From an uncultured Anaerolineae bacterium (GTDB lineage Bacteria; Chloroflexota; Anaerolineae; Aggregatilineales; Phototrophicaceae): DNA of 64,000 nucleotides. The notes under the pieces are model-generated. The model saw nothing but the letters and a program-made list of their open reading frames with translations. It had not been told where the DNA came from and did not search any database. Below, piece after piece: positions 16,451 through 27,021 of this stretch. Position 1 is the first letter of the stretch; each line of letters opens with the position of its first letter. The position numbers and the translations under genes are program-made. The stretch spans positions 496,001 to 560,000 of the forward strand of contig CALKJO010000009.1 in the NCBI GenBank assembly GCA_937995825.1, given 5' to 3'.

Positions 16451-18652
16451 TCATCTGCGCTCAAGAGCGTGCAGCGCGGCGTCGATCAGCGCGCCGGTGA
16501 AGGTGATATCCATCCGTGCCTGCGGCAAGAACAGGCGCGGGATCGCGAGACTGAGCATCTGCGTGTAGAAGATGTTTACGCCCGCCTCCCAGTCCGCCGC
16601 CAGCGGCGGGATCGCCCGCGCTTCGATCACCCGCGCCAGCATCGGTTCGGGATCATCGCTCTGCGCTGCCTGCAGCTGAGCCGTGATCAGCGCTGCCCAC
16701 GCAGAGTCCTCGCGGCTGACGACAGAGTCAGCCGCTAATGCGCTCAGCCGCCGTGCCTCCGCCAGATCGCCACGTTCCAGCGCAATCCAGCCATCGAGCG
16801 CATGAACAACCGTGTATCCCGGTGGATTGGCGCGAAAATCGCTCTCGAACCAGACCGCCGCCGCGCCTGCGGCGTCCCCCGTGATCAGCAGGCGAACCGC
16901 TTCGCCCGCTCCGGTCAGTGAAACGCCGCTTGCCATCTCACGCCGCAGCGGGCTGGCGTCCCAATCGGGCAGTAAAACGATGTCCGGCGCGGCGTTCACA
17001 GCCCGCTGATACGCCATCTGCGCTAGGTCGGGTTCGCCATACGTTTCGGCGTAGATTCCCCATTGGTAGTGGATCGACCAGGCGGTCAGGGCGCGGTCGG
17101 ATGCCGCTTGCCATGCTTCCAGTGCGCCGGAAACGTCGCCCGCCTGCGCCCGCAGCGCCGCCAAATTGACCCATCCCATCGGGTAATTCGGCTCAAGGGC
17201 GACAAACCGTCGAAAAGCGTTGATCCCCTTCTGCGCCGCGTCGAGATCGCCTTCGGCAGCCGCCAGTCCCCACAGCATCCCCTGAGCGTAGAGATATGCC
17301 GGATGACGCGGATCGGCGGTGATAACCGAGTCGAGTGCCGCCGCGCCTGCGGCGTAATCGCCGAATGGGGCATACCGCGTCACTGCTCCCCAGAAGTCCC
17401 GATAGACCGCCGCGCTCCAGACTCCCGACCCGACCAGCGCGATCAGCACGCCAGCCAGCGCGCCTCTGCACCAGCGCGCCTCACTGGGTTCGGGCGCAGC
17501 GGCTCCAGCGGCGAGAACCACCACCCAGATCAGCGCCACCGCCGGCATCATCGATGGGAGATCGAACAGGTGATGCGTCAGCATCCCGCTGAGCGCGCCG
17601 GCTGTGCCGATGATCAAGCTCTTCTCCCGTTCAGGCGCGAGCCGCCAGGCGCGCAGCAGCGCCGAGACACCGAGGATCAGCGTCAGTGCCAGCGCGATCA
17701 CGCCGGCTGTACCCAGCTCCGCCATCACATGCAGGATCAGGTTGTGCGCGTGTGCGTGCGGCTCATACGTTGGCGTGGAGTAGAAGCGTGCCAATTCGCG
17801 TCCGAAGGTGAACGCGCCGCTTCCGGCGATGGGGTGTACGGCGAAAGTCTTCAGCGCGGCGTTGTAAATCCACAGGCGGTTATCGACAGTCCGCCCGGTG
17901 ACATTGAAAGTGGGCAGCAGCAGGATCAGCAGGCTGACCGCGCCGATCCCCACCCAGATCAGCCGCCGCATCAGGACGGCGCGCCGAACGTATAGGATTA
18001 TGACCGCTCCCATGCCCACCGCCGCGCCGATCCACGCGCCCCGCGAAGCCGTCAGCAGAAGAAGAAGCCCCGCCGCCAGCAGGTAGATCATTAGTGCGGC
18101 GCGGATGATCGCCGTAGAACGCCACCAGCGCGCCAGGATCAGCGGCAGCAGCGCCAGCAGCACCGCCGCAAAGGTATTGGCGTTACCCAGTGTGCTGACC
18201 GGTCGCGGCGGCGCGGTCAGCGCGCCTGAAGCGGACACGTCGGCAAGCCAGGTGCGGAGCTGAAACGCGCCAATCGCGACCATGATCACCCCGGTCAGCA
18301 GCAGCGCATCGATCAGCGCCGCGCGCGACAGCCGTTCAGAAGCGAGCAGATCGCACAGGATGTACCAGGCAGCGATCAGCGCCGCGACATGCCACAAGCC
18401 AACAGCGCTGCGCCGCCACACGTCCGCATTGAGCAGCAGACTGAGAGAGATCGCCGCGATCCACGCGACCACCGCCAGGTCAAGCGGTGTTCTGCGCAGC
18501 CGACCGCGCTGCAGCGCTATCCAGAGGATCGCCAGCGCGCCAAACAATATGAGGCTGAACTGGCGCAGTTCGGGCAGCAGGATGCCGTTATAAGTCGCGC
18601 CGATCAGCAGCGCGTAAACCAAGCTCAGCATGAAAACGACTCGATAGATCAT
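16451..18652 (-). CDS. O-antigen ligase/Wzy-like polymerase with C-terminal TPR domain (copy 2)
   Basis: 733-residue membrane protein. About 12 helices fill residues 1-430; the Wzy_C-type region runs from STLGNANTFAAVLLALLP through LLLTASRGAWIGAAVG to the large outside loop with HPIAGSGAFTFGRELARFYST and HAHAHNLILHVMAELG. The RG of TASRGAW and the H-N of HAHNL are the usual conserved points. Residues 440-733 are TPR-like (HPAYLYAQGML, YPMGWVNLAALRAQAGDVSGALEAW). Likely polymerises or ligates surface glycans. Its ATG overlaps the stop of the 811-residue paralogue (ATGA), so the two are made together, perhaps as a pair. Confidence 0.85.
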   Translation of the reverse strand: MIYRVVFMLSLVYALLIGATYNGILLPELRQFSLILFGALAILWIALQRGRLRRTPLDLAVVAWIAAISLSLLLNADVWRRSAVGLWHVAALIAAWYILCDLLASERLSRAALIDALLLTGVIMVAIGAFQLRTWLADVSASGALTAPPRPVSTLGNANTFAAVLLALLPLILARWWRSTAIIRAALMIYLLAAGLLLLLTASRGAWIGAAVGMGAVIILYVRRAVLMRRLIWVGIGAVSLLILLLPTFNVTGRTVDNRLWIYNAALKTFAVHPIAGSGAFTFGRELARFYSTPTYEPHAHAHNLILHVMAELGTAGVIALALTLILGVSALLRAWRLAPEREKSLIIGTAGALSGMLTHHLFDLPSMMPAVALIWVVVLAAGAAAPEPSEARWCRGALAGVLIALVGSGVWSAAVYRDFWGAVTRYAPFGDYAAGAAALDSVITADPRHPAYLYAQGMLWGLAAAEGDLDAAQKGINAFRRFVALEPNYPMGWVNLAALRAQAGDVSGALEAWQAASDRALTAWSIHYQWGIYAETYGEPDLAQMAYQRAVNAAPDIVLLPDWDASPLRREMASGVSLTGAGEAVRLLITGDAAGAAAVWFESDFRANPPGYTVVHALDGWIALERGDLAEARRLSALAADSVVSREDSAWAALITAQLQAAQSDDPEPMLARVIEARAIPPLAADWEAGVNIFYTQMLSLAIPRLFLPQARMDITFTGALIDAALHALERR

Positions 18653-21084
18653 GCCGACCCCACGAGCGCATTGAGCAGATCGAGCGCTTCGGTCTGCGCC
18701 GGCGCGTAATCCAGGATGGCGCGGTAGACATTGATCGCCGCGTCGATGTCACCGGACGCTGCGTAGTCCGCCGCCAGATCGTACCAGGGGGACATGACCG
18801 CCCGACTCGGGCCTGGATAACGCACCGGCAGCATGAGATCGAAGGATGCCACACGTCCCGCGAACAGCACCCCCTCAAAATTCTGGTCGATCACACGCGG
18901 CGGGAGCGCCTGCGCGCGCAGCGTCCGCAGATCATCCGTCGAGTCCGCGAGCGCCAGCCGCGCCGCGCCGATGTTCTCAAAATGGGTTACCAGCAGGTCA
19001 GCAACGCGCAGATCGGCGAGCGCACTTGCCCGATCCCCCAGCGCAGTGTAAGCGCGGGCGCGCGCGACATAGCTGTCACCCAACCCACGTTCCAGCGCAA
19101 TGCTGGCGGTAAAAGCTTCCACCGCACGCGCTGCATCGCCGTTTTGCAGCGCTATCTCTCCGACTACCCACCATTCACGGGCGTCCACGGGTTGATCGAA
19201 GCTGGCGCGCACGCCTGCGATCTCATCCGGCATGAGCGCCGCCGCCGCCCGATAGCGCAGATCGACGCGATTGCTCGACAACGTGATGAACCAGCGCAGG
19301 CTCGCCGCCCGGCGTGCTGTCTCTAACCAGAAGGGCGCCGTCGGCGTCAGATCGCCGTTGAAGGCGAGCAGATAGGCGGCGATGATCTCGTCATCAGAGG
19401 CGAGATCATACGCATCTGCCACCCGCGCCCAGTTGAGCGCTCCGGCGTTGGCGCTGTCGATCTGGCGGGCGCGGTCAAAGGCACGGAGCGCGTCGTCAAA
19501 GCGCCCAGCGCGCTCATACAGCCCGCCGAGATTGATCCAGCCGACATCCCAGGTCGGTTCGAGCGCTGTGCCGCGTTCGAGGGCGTGGATCGCCGCACCC
19601 AGATCGCCAATTGCGACGGCGCGGACTGCCTCCAGATGCGCGGTTTGCAGGGCGTACAGGTTGAGATGCGGATCGAGCGCGGCGGCTTCGCGTGCCGCTG
19701 TCAGCGCATTGACCGCGCTCGGTTCGCGCAGGCTCACCAGATGGCGGCTGTGCGCCAGGTCAATCGGGATGAACGCGAGCGCAAATCCTGCCATGACAAC
19801 GGCATACACTGCCGCCGGAATGCGACCGCGCCGATGGATCGGGCGGTCGAGCGCTGAGCCAGGTGGAACGACGCAGTAGGCAGCCAGCGCCAGCATCGGC
19901 GCGACCAGTGCCGAAGTTGTAAATGAATCAAACAGGCTTTGCGCTGCCAGCCCGCCAAGCGCCGCCATGCACGCATCCAGCCGCATACGGCGGTCACCTT
20001 GAGCGCGCATCCGCGCCCGCCACCATGCCCAGATGAGCGCGCCCGCCAGCCAACCACCCGCCGCCAGTCCGAGGATGCCGTTTTCCGCGACCCCATTCAG
20101 ATAGGCATTGTGCGCTGTGCCGAGCCGGTTATCGACGTTGAACGGCTCGCGGATGGCGCGATAGGCGCGTCCGAACAACCCTGCCCCAACGCCCGTCAGC
20201 GGATCGTCCCGAATCATGGTCAGCGCGCCGCGCCACAGATTGACGCGCAGCACGTCGCCCGTCCAGCGCGCTTCACTCTGCCCGATCAGCAGCACCGCCG
20301 CCAGCGCGCCCGCCATCAGTGCGCCGACACCGACCACGCCGAAGATCAGACGCGGGTCGAGCCGCTTGCGCGCCTGATCGAGGACGCGCAGCGCGACAAA
20401 CACCGCCACCGACGCCTCCAGCGCGATCAGCCCACCGCGCGAAGTCGTCCCCAGCAGCACGATCAACAGCCCCGCCGCCAGCATCCACAGCGGGACGCGG
20501 TTGGGACGGCGAAAGGCAGTCCAGCCCCAAACCGCTGCCACGCTGATGAGCGGGGCGACCCATGCCGCCAGCCACGTGCTGACCCCCATCGGCAGATAGA
20601 GCATCGGCGACTCCGGCGGCGGAACGATGCCCGTCTCTAGCCAGCCAACTCGCGTATCGGGTGTGATACCTAATCCGAACAGCCACGACGCCCCCTGCGC
20701 CAGCGCGATCATCACCACCACGCCCGCGACCAGAAAAAGCGCCTCGAAGACCCATTTTTCGCGTCCGCGCTGGATCAGGTCAGCCAGGATGAAGAAAATG
20801 CCGACATGCGTCAGCGGAAACCACAGATTTTCTAACGCCATGCGCGGATCGAGGCTGAAAAGCGCTCCAATGAACCAGACCAGCACGACCGCATAAATTG
20901 GGAAATTGAGCCGGGTATCAGGCAGTCCGCTGCGCAGTCGTCCAGCCGACCAGATGATGAGGATCAGCGACATGGCAGCATGATGAAGCACGCGGAACGC
21001 AAACAACTGATAGTAATACGTCCCGCCACCGATCAGGACGAGATAAAATGCCAGCAGCAGGAAGACGAGCCGCCGTGATCGCAT
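18649..21084 (-). CDS. O-antigen ligase/Wzy-like polymerase with C-terminal TPR domain (copy 1)
   Basis: 811 residues, same plan as the next gene: about 12 membrane helices to residue ~440, then TPR repeats. Key segments: LGTTSRGGLIALEASVAVFV, DDPLTGVGAGLFGRAYRAIR, the loop DNRLGTAHNAYLNGVAENG with the conserved H-N, then helical repeats such as WDVGWINLGGLYERAGRFDDALRAFDRARQ split over the soluble part. First gene of a two-gene operon. The extra ~80 residues compared with copy 2 are mostly TPR. Expected role is polymerisation or ligation of an exopolysaccharide at the outer face of the membrane; glycosyltransferases occur elsewhere in the window but not next to it. Confidence 0.85.
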   Translation of the reverse strand: MRSRRLVFLLLAFYLVLIGGGTYYYQLFAFRVLHHAAMSLILIIWSAGRLRSGLPDTRLNFPIYAVVLVWFIGALFSLDPRMALENLWFPLTHVGIFFILADLIQRGREKWVFEALFLVAGVVVMIALAQGASWLFGLGITPDTRVGWLETGIVPPPESPMLYLPMGVSTWLAAWVAPLISVAAVWGWTAFRRPNRVPLWMLAAGLLIVLLGTTSRGGLIALEASVAVFVALRVLDQARKRLDPRLIFGVVGVGALMAGALAAVLLIGQSEARWTGDVLRVNLWRGALTMIRDDPLTGVGAGLFGRAYRAIREPFNVDNRLGTAHNAYLNGVAENGILGLAAGGWLAGALIWAWWRARMRAQGDRRMRLDACMAALGGLAAQSLFDSFTTSALVAPMLALAAYCVVPPGSALDRPIHRRGRIPAAVYAVVMAGFALAFIPIDLAHSRHLVSLREPSAVNALTAAREAAALDPHLNLYALQTAHLEAVRAVAIGDLGAAIHALERGTALEPTWDVGWINLGGLYERAGRFDDALRAFDRARQIDSANAGALNWARVADAYDLASDDEIIAAYLLAFNGDLTPTAPFWLETARRAASLRWFITLSSNRVDLRYRAAAALMPDEIAGVRASFDQPVDAREWWVVGEIALQNGDAARAVEAFTASIALERGLGDSYVARARAYTALGDRASALADLRVADLLVTHFENIGAARLALADSTDDLRTLRAQALPPRVIDQNFEGVLFAGRVASFDLMLPVRYPGPSRAVMSPWYDLAADYAASGDIDAAINVYRAILDYAPAQTEALDLLNALVGSA

Positions 21085-21184
21085 GGTCGGTATCCTCGGT
21101 TTACGCCGCTCACACGGCTAGTGTAACATAAGGGGCGAACACGCAGGGCTAAACGAACGCCCACAATCCGAAAGGCAGGGTGAC

Positions 21185-21964
21185 ATGTCCGACGACTCAA
21201 TCAAAGCGCAGGTGAACGAGCGCTTCAGTCAGTTTGCTGCCAATTATGTGAACAGCCCAACGCACAGCGCGGGTTATGACCTGGATCGCCTGCTGGAGAT
21301 CGCCGCGCCGCAGTCCGACTGGCTGGCGCTCGATGTCGCCACCGGCGGCGGACACACCGCGCTCAAGCTTGCGCCGCATGTGCGTGCCGTTGTCGCGTTC
21401 GATCTTGCGACGCCGATGCTAGCGGAAGCGCGGCGGTTCATCCGCGCACAGGGTGTTCACAACGTGATCTACAGCCACGCTGACGCGGAGAGTCTGCCCT
21501 TCGCAGATAACACATTTGACCTTGTGACCTGCCGCGCCGCCCCGCACCACTTCCCGAATGCGTTTAAGTTCGTGCAGGAGTCGGCGCGCGTCCTCAAATC
21601 CGGCGGCAAGCTGGTGATTCAGGATCATCTGCTGCCCGACGATAAACTTGCAGCAGACTACATCGAGGCATTTGAGACGCTGCGCGATCCGAGCCATCAC
21701 CGCGCCTTCAATGACGCAGAATGGCGCGGGATGTTTCTCGATGCCGACTTGGTGATCGATCACGTTGAGCGGCTGGCGCGACCGACGAAGATGATCGCCT
21801 GGTCGGAACGCCAGGGCTGCCCGCCCGATGTGATCGAGCGGCTGCACGTGCTGATGATTCAGGCTCCGGACGCGGTCAAAACGTGGATCAACATCGTCTG
21901 CGCCGGCACGGATGATGCCGGATTCGATCATGTTTACATCCTGATCGCCGGACACAAAAAGTAG
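21185..21964 (+). CDS. Class I SAM-dependent methyltransferase (UbiE/YcgJ-like)
   Basis: 259 residues of the methyltransferase type 11 family. Motif I is LDVATGGGHTALKLAP (about 49-64), the acidic end of strand 2 is VVAFDLATPML, motif II HADAESLPFADNTFDLVTCR (about 98-117) and motif III LKSGGKLVIQDHLLP. Small-molecule methylation is likely; the acceptor is unknown. A ribosome site (GGCAGGGTG) sits just before the ATG. Convergent with the alanine racemase fusion gene, 9 bases apart. Confidence 0.87.
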   Translation: MSDDSIKAQVNERFSQFAANYVNSPTHSAGYDLDRLLEIAAPQSDWLALDVATGGGHTALKLAPHVRAVVAFDLATPMLAEARRFIRAQGVHNVIYSHADAESLPFADNTFDLVTCRAAPHHFPNAFKFVQESARVLKSGGKLVIQDHLLPDDKLAADYIEAFETLRDPSHHRAFNDAEWRGMFLDADLVIDHVERLARPTKMIAWSERQGCPPDVIERLHVLMIQAPDAVKTWINIVCAGTDDAGFDHVYILIAGHKK

Positions 21965-21973
21965 AAGCGATGA

Positions 21974-24541
21974 TCAGCGCCGAGGCTGGCGCGCCAGCAC
22001 GCTGCACACAACTTCGTAGCAGTTTGTCCCCCAGCGCGCCGCCATGTCGGCGGCGGTGATCTCGGCATCGCCCTGTCTGCCGAGCAGGACGACCTCATCG
22101 CCGATGGCGGCTTCCGGGATATGATCGACGCTAATCACGGTTTTTTCCATACTGATGCGCCCGATCACCGGCGCGATCCTGTCGCTGACCAGCACAACGG
22201 GCGTGTCATGCGGAGCGCGCCGGAAACCGTCCGCGTAGCCGACCGGCAGCATCGCCACGCGCTCCGGTTTCGTCGTGCGGTAGGTGCTGCCATAGCCTAC
22301 TGGATGACCTTCGGGCAGCGTTTTGATACTGGCGATGATCGTCTTCCACGTCATCGCAGGCTTGAACTCCGGGGGACACGGGATGTGCGGCGCTGGACGC
22401 AGCCCATACATCGCCAAACCGATGCGAACCGCGTTGAAATGCGTGTCAGGATTGGTCAGTGCTGCGGCGGAATTAGCGGCATGAACATACTTGAACGTAA
22501 AGCCGCTGGCGCGCAGCGGTATCAGCACACTGCGAAAAATCTCAAGCTGATCGCGGACAAAGCGCGGGTCTTCTTCATCGGCGGTCGCAAAATGGGTGTA
22601 AATGCCTTCAACTTCGAGGTTTTTCAGGTTGACCAGCGACCGAAAAAAAGCGACAGCCTCCGGCGCAAGCACACCAAGCCGCCCCATCCCCGTATCGATC
22701 TTGACATGACAGCGCAGTCTGCCGCCTGCATCGCGCGCAATGCGATCGAACGCGCGCGCCAGCTCCAGATCGTACAGGGTGACGGTGATCTTCTGGCGCA
22801 CCGCCTGGCGCACCGCCTGTTCAGGCGTATAGCCCATGATTAAAATCGGCGCGTCAATGCCAGCGTCACGCAGATCGAGCGCCTCATGCACATTCGCCAC
22901 CGCCAGCATCTCCGCGCCGTTCAGCAGCGCCGTCCGCGCCACCGCCGTCGCCCCATGACCGTAAGCATCCGCCTTGATCACCGCAAAGAGGCTCACTTCT
23001 TTGCCGATGATCTTCTTGATCCAGCGGACGTTGCCCGCAACCGCGTTCAGGTCGATTTCGACCCAACTCGAGCGGTCGGCAAGCCTTTTTCCCGACTCAA
23101 TCAGCAGCCCCGCGCGCGGCAGATGACGATGATCGTCGCTCTCCGACAGCAGCGCGCGCGTGATTCGTTCCATACGCATCGCTGCCCCACCTTTGATCAG
23201 AATCACATCGTTCGGCGACAGCACCTCGACAGATTTGAGACGCCGGATCACATCGTCCGCGCTATAGGTGATTAAGACCTGACGACGATCCAGCCCGTGA
23301 TCGATGGCAGCCCGACCCGCCGCCGCCGCTTCCGCGCCTTCGGTGATGAACAGATCGAGGATGCCCGCCGCCTGCTGCCCCACTTGGCGATGACCACGCT
23401 GGCTGTAATCGCCGAGATAATCCATATCGCCAAACACAAAAATGGCGCGGTGCTGCCCGCCATCGGTGACGGCGCGCAGCCATTCGAGCGCGTCCAACGT
23501 GGACTGTGGGTCGGCATCGGCGGAGTCGTCCACGATCAGCGCGCCGCCAATGCCGTTGAGCGGGCGCATACATCCTGGCAGTGGTTCAATCTCCGTCAGC
23601 GACCGCAGCGCATCGCTCAGCGGGATGTCAAACCGCATCCCAACTGCCAACGCGCACAGCGCCGCGATCAAGCCCTGTCGACCGAGCAGCGGCGTCCAGC
23701 GTCCGACGAAGCGCTGCCCTTCAACGCGGACATCAAAGCCCGTCCGCGTCGGATTCAGCACGACGTTGTATGCCATCAAGTCCGCGCCAAACCCTTCAAT
23801 GCCGACCGTCGTCAGCGGTGCGCGACAGCGGCGCGCCAGCGCACGCGCCCGATCATCATCATAGTTCAGCACCGCGAAGCCAGACGGCTCGAGCGCGCCG
23901 ATCAACAGCGCATACTCGGCGGCAAGCTGATCCGGGCTGTCAAACCCGCGCGAGCGCATCTCACCGATTGTGGAGACGATGCCAATCTGCGGACGCGCCA
24001 GATCGAGCAGAGCGATCAGCTCACGGGGACGCTCGACGTTCAGTTCCAGCACCGCGATCTTGTGTTCCGATTTGAGCTGCGCCAGCGCCGCCGGCAGTAG
24101 CAGTTCTGATGGAACCCCCTGTCCATACACCGCGTGTGTGGTGGTCAGCACGTGATGACGCGCCTTCAATACATGCCCCACTGCCTCAACCACCGTCCGC
24201 GCCCCCGATGAAGCAGCAACGCCAATCACCGTCGTTCCAAACTTAGTCAGGACATGCTTCGCCCAATTCATCAGCGCAGTCGGCACATCCTTGACTAGAA
24301 TAACCGACACGCCTTCCGTGTCGAAATCGGGCGGTCGGGCGCACAGCAGCCCAATCGCGCCGCGCCGCAGCGCCTCAGCCATGTGCAGGTGGGTATCGCC
24401 GGCGTCGCTTTTGAGGGCAACAAACAGATCATTTTCTTTCGCCAGGCGAGAGTCGAAGCAGAAATCGCTGAAAAGCTGGGCGCCAGCTTCGCCGAATAAT
24501 TGACCATCTCCAGCATCAAGGATGTCATAAAGGCTGATCAT
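21974..24541 (-). CDS. alr: MurF-like/alanine racemase fusion with degenerate MurF half
   Basis: 855 residues. Residues ~490-855 are a complete alanine racemase making D-Ala for peptidoglycan: PLP lysine 523 in AVIKADAYGHG, KIDTGMGRLGV, catalytic Tyr in VGYGSTY, and GRISMEK. Residues 1-~480 follow the MurF layout (DSRLAKENDLFVALKSDAGD, then ligase domains), as in the MurF-Alr fusions of Bacteroidetes. Yet the ATP loop reads GVAASSGART (107-116) where MurF has GxxGSxGKTT, the NIGxAHL segment reads STIGEMRSRG, and YNANP reads DSADADP. ATP and substrate residues are thus lost, and this half is probably not a working ligase. A true murF should exist elsewhere. Start ATG lies in the 55-base divergent gap with tgt. 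Confidence 0.88.
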   Translation of the reverse strand: MISLYDILDAGDGQLFGEAGAQLFSDFCFDSRLAKENDLFVALKSDAGDTHLHMAEALRRGAIGLLCARPPDFDTEGVSVILVKDVPTALMNWAKHVLTKFGTTVIGVAASSGARTVVEAVGHVLKARHHVLTTTHAVYGQGVPSELLLPAALAQLKSEHKIAVLELNVERPRELIALLDLARPQIGIVSTIGEMRSRGFDSPDQLAAEYALLIGALEPSGFAVLNYDDDRARALARRCRAPLTTVGIEGFGADLMAYNVVLNPTRTGFDVRVEGQRFVGRWTPLLGRQGLIAALCALAVGMRFDIPLSDALRSLTEIEPLPGCMRPLNGIGGALIVDDSADADPQSTLDALEWLRAVTDGGQHRAIFVFGDMDYLGDYSQRGHRQVGQQAAGILDLFITEGAEAAAAGRAAIDHGLDRRQVLITYSADDVIRRLKSVEVLSPNDVILIKGGAAMRMERITRALLSESDDHRHLPRAGLLIESGKRLADRSSWVEIDLNAVAGNVRWIKKIIGKEVSLFAVIKADAYGHGATAVARTALLNGAEMLAVANVHEALDLRDAGIDAPILIMGYTPEQAVRQAVRQKITVTLYDLELARAFDRIARDAGGRLRCHVKIDTGMGRLGVLAPEAVAFFRSLVNLKNLEVEGIYTHFATADEEDPRFVRDQLEIFRSVLIPLRASGFTFKYVHAANSAAALTNPDTHFNAVRIGLAMYGLRPAPHIPCPPEFKPAMTWKTIIASIKTLPEGHPVGYGSTYRTTKPERVAMLPVGYADGFRRAPHDTPVVLVSDRIAPVIGRISMEKTVISVDHIPEAAIGDEVVLLGRQGDAEITAADMAARWGTNCYEVVCSVLARQPRR

Positions 24542-24582
24542 CGGGAAATGCGTCCCATATAGAGTGTCATGACGTTGTTTGT

Positions 24583-25712
<1,130 letters not shown>

Positions 25713-25732
25713 GGAATGGCGCGTCTAGAGGT

Positions 25733-26617
25733 ATGTTCTGGTCGCTTTCCAGCCGGATGCTGTTTCGGCGCAGTGTGTTCAGAGTGGTGCATCCGTATCC
25801 GCTGCGGCGGCTTCGCAAAACGGTGCTGGCGCTGGCGCTGACTCTGTTCGGATGCAGCAACCAGCTTGTCCCCGTCTCCACGCCGATCATCCCAACCGTC
25901 ACCCTGCGCATCTACGCAACCACCGCGACTCTCCCCCTGGTGACCGATTTAAGCGCCGCCTACAACGCCGTTGAGCCAAAGGTGCGTTTTGAGATCGCCA
26001 GTGGGAGCTTTGAGACCATGCTCGGTCAGTTGATCGCCGGCGAAACGCCCTATTTTCTAAGCAATCACCTGCCGAACGACGCCGAGGCGCGCAGCCTGTG
26101 GGCAGCGCCCATCGGTCAGGACGGCATTGCCATAATGATCCACCCAGACAATCCAGTTGAGGGCTTGACTAGCGATCAGGTGAGACATATCTTCCAGGGC
26201 AGGATCACCAACTGGCGCGAAGTCGGTGGACAAAACCTGCCGATCACCGTGTTCAGCCGCGAAGATGGCAGCGGGACACGCGCTGAGCTGGAGAGGCTGC
26301 TGCTGGGCGCGCGCGGCACCACCCCCAGCGCCGAGATTGCGCCATCCAATGCGGCGATGCGCTTGAGCGTCTCGCGCACGCCAGGCGGGATTGGCTATGT
26401 ATCGATGGGATATCTCGACTCGACGGTGCGCGCGCTGGCGGTGGACGGGAGCCTGCCTGTATCGGAGCAAGTGGCAGCTTACAGCTATCCGCTGCGCTCA
26501 ACGCTGTTTGTGATCGGGCTGAGCGAGCCGCAGACCGATTATCGCGCCTTGATCGCATGGATGCAGAGTCCGGCGGGGCAAGCCGTCATCGGGCGGCGCT
26601 ATGCGCCGTTGGGTTAG
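25733..26617 (+). CDS. PstS-like phosphate/anion-binding lipoprotein
   Basis: Up to 294 residues. A lipobox LTLFGC near residue 41 follows a basic-hydrophobic stretch (RRLRKTVLALALTLFG). The first ~20 residues from the ATG at 25733 are long for a signal peptide, so translation may start at a GTG around codon 15. The body is a PBP-like_2 domain: DQVRHIFQGRITNWREVGG and the Ser/Gly-Arg loop FSREDGSGTR are the phosphate-contact segments of PstS relatives, and GGIGYVSMGYL closes the site. No pst permease or phoU is present, so it may be an orphan or a sensor-type binding protein. Its stop overlaps that of the convergent small gene by 4 bases. Confidence 0.8.
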   Translation: MFWSLSSRMLFRRSVFRVVHPYPLRRLRKTVLALALTLFGCSNQLVPVSTPIIPTVTLRIYATTATLPLVTDLSAAYNAVEPKVRFEIASGSFETMLGQLIAGETPYFLSNHLPNDAEARSLWAAPIGQDGIAIMIHPDNPVEGLTSDQVRHIFQGRITNWREVGGQNLPITVFSREDGSGTRAELERLLLGARGTTPSAEIAPSNAAMRLSVSRTPGGIGYVSMGYLDSTVRALAVDGSLPVSEQVAAYSYPLRSTLFVIGLSEPQTDYRALIAWMQSPAGQAVIGRRYAPLG

Positions 26618-27021
26618 GTGAGCGCGTAAGTCACAAACACCGCATACAGACAGCCCAGGATCAGAATCCACAGCAGCGCGCTGGCGATGTCGCGCCAGAA
26701 GCGAAGCTGCACACGACGGCGCTCGAATCTCATCGCGGGGATGCGGATACGGTACAGCGCGCTGGCGGCATCCCGGTTGAATGGATTGACGCGCAGCACG
26801 TTGTCCAGACACACCGACGCCTGATCGAGCGTGTCCACCGTGACGCTCATCCACAGCCAGGCATCCGCAAAATCGGCATCATCGCGGATCAGATCGCGCA
26901 AAATCGCCTGCGCGCCTTTCAGATCATTGGCTTTGACAAGCTCAATCGCGTCGATCAGGCGGTCGATGCGCGCGGCGCGCTCCGCCTCAGCAGGATCATC
27001 GTAAGGGGGAACAGTGCTCAC
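26614..27021 (-). CDS. Small membrane protein with TPR-like N-terminus, unknown function
   Basis: 135 residues, no named family recognised. Residues ~18-95 look like two TPR-type helical hairpins (IDAIELVKANDLKGAQAILR, ADFADAWLWMSVT, ASVCLDNVLRVNPFNRDAAS) and a single membrane helix ends the chain (IASALLWILILGCLYAVFVT), so the repeats should face the cytosol. The ATG overlaps the stop of the PIG-L gene (ATGA), implying a joint operon. Possibly a scaffold for the deacetylase at the membrane, but this is only from position. Confidence 0.7.
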   Translation of the reverse strand: MSTVPPYDDPAEAERAARIDRLIDAIELVKANDLKGAQAILRDLIRDDADFADAWLWMSVTVDTLDQASVCLDNVLRVNPFNRDAASALYRIRIPAMRFERRRVQLRFWRDIASALLWILILGCLYAVFVTYALT

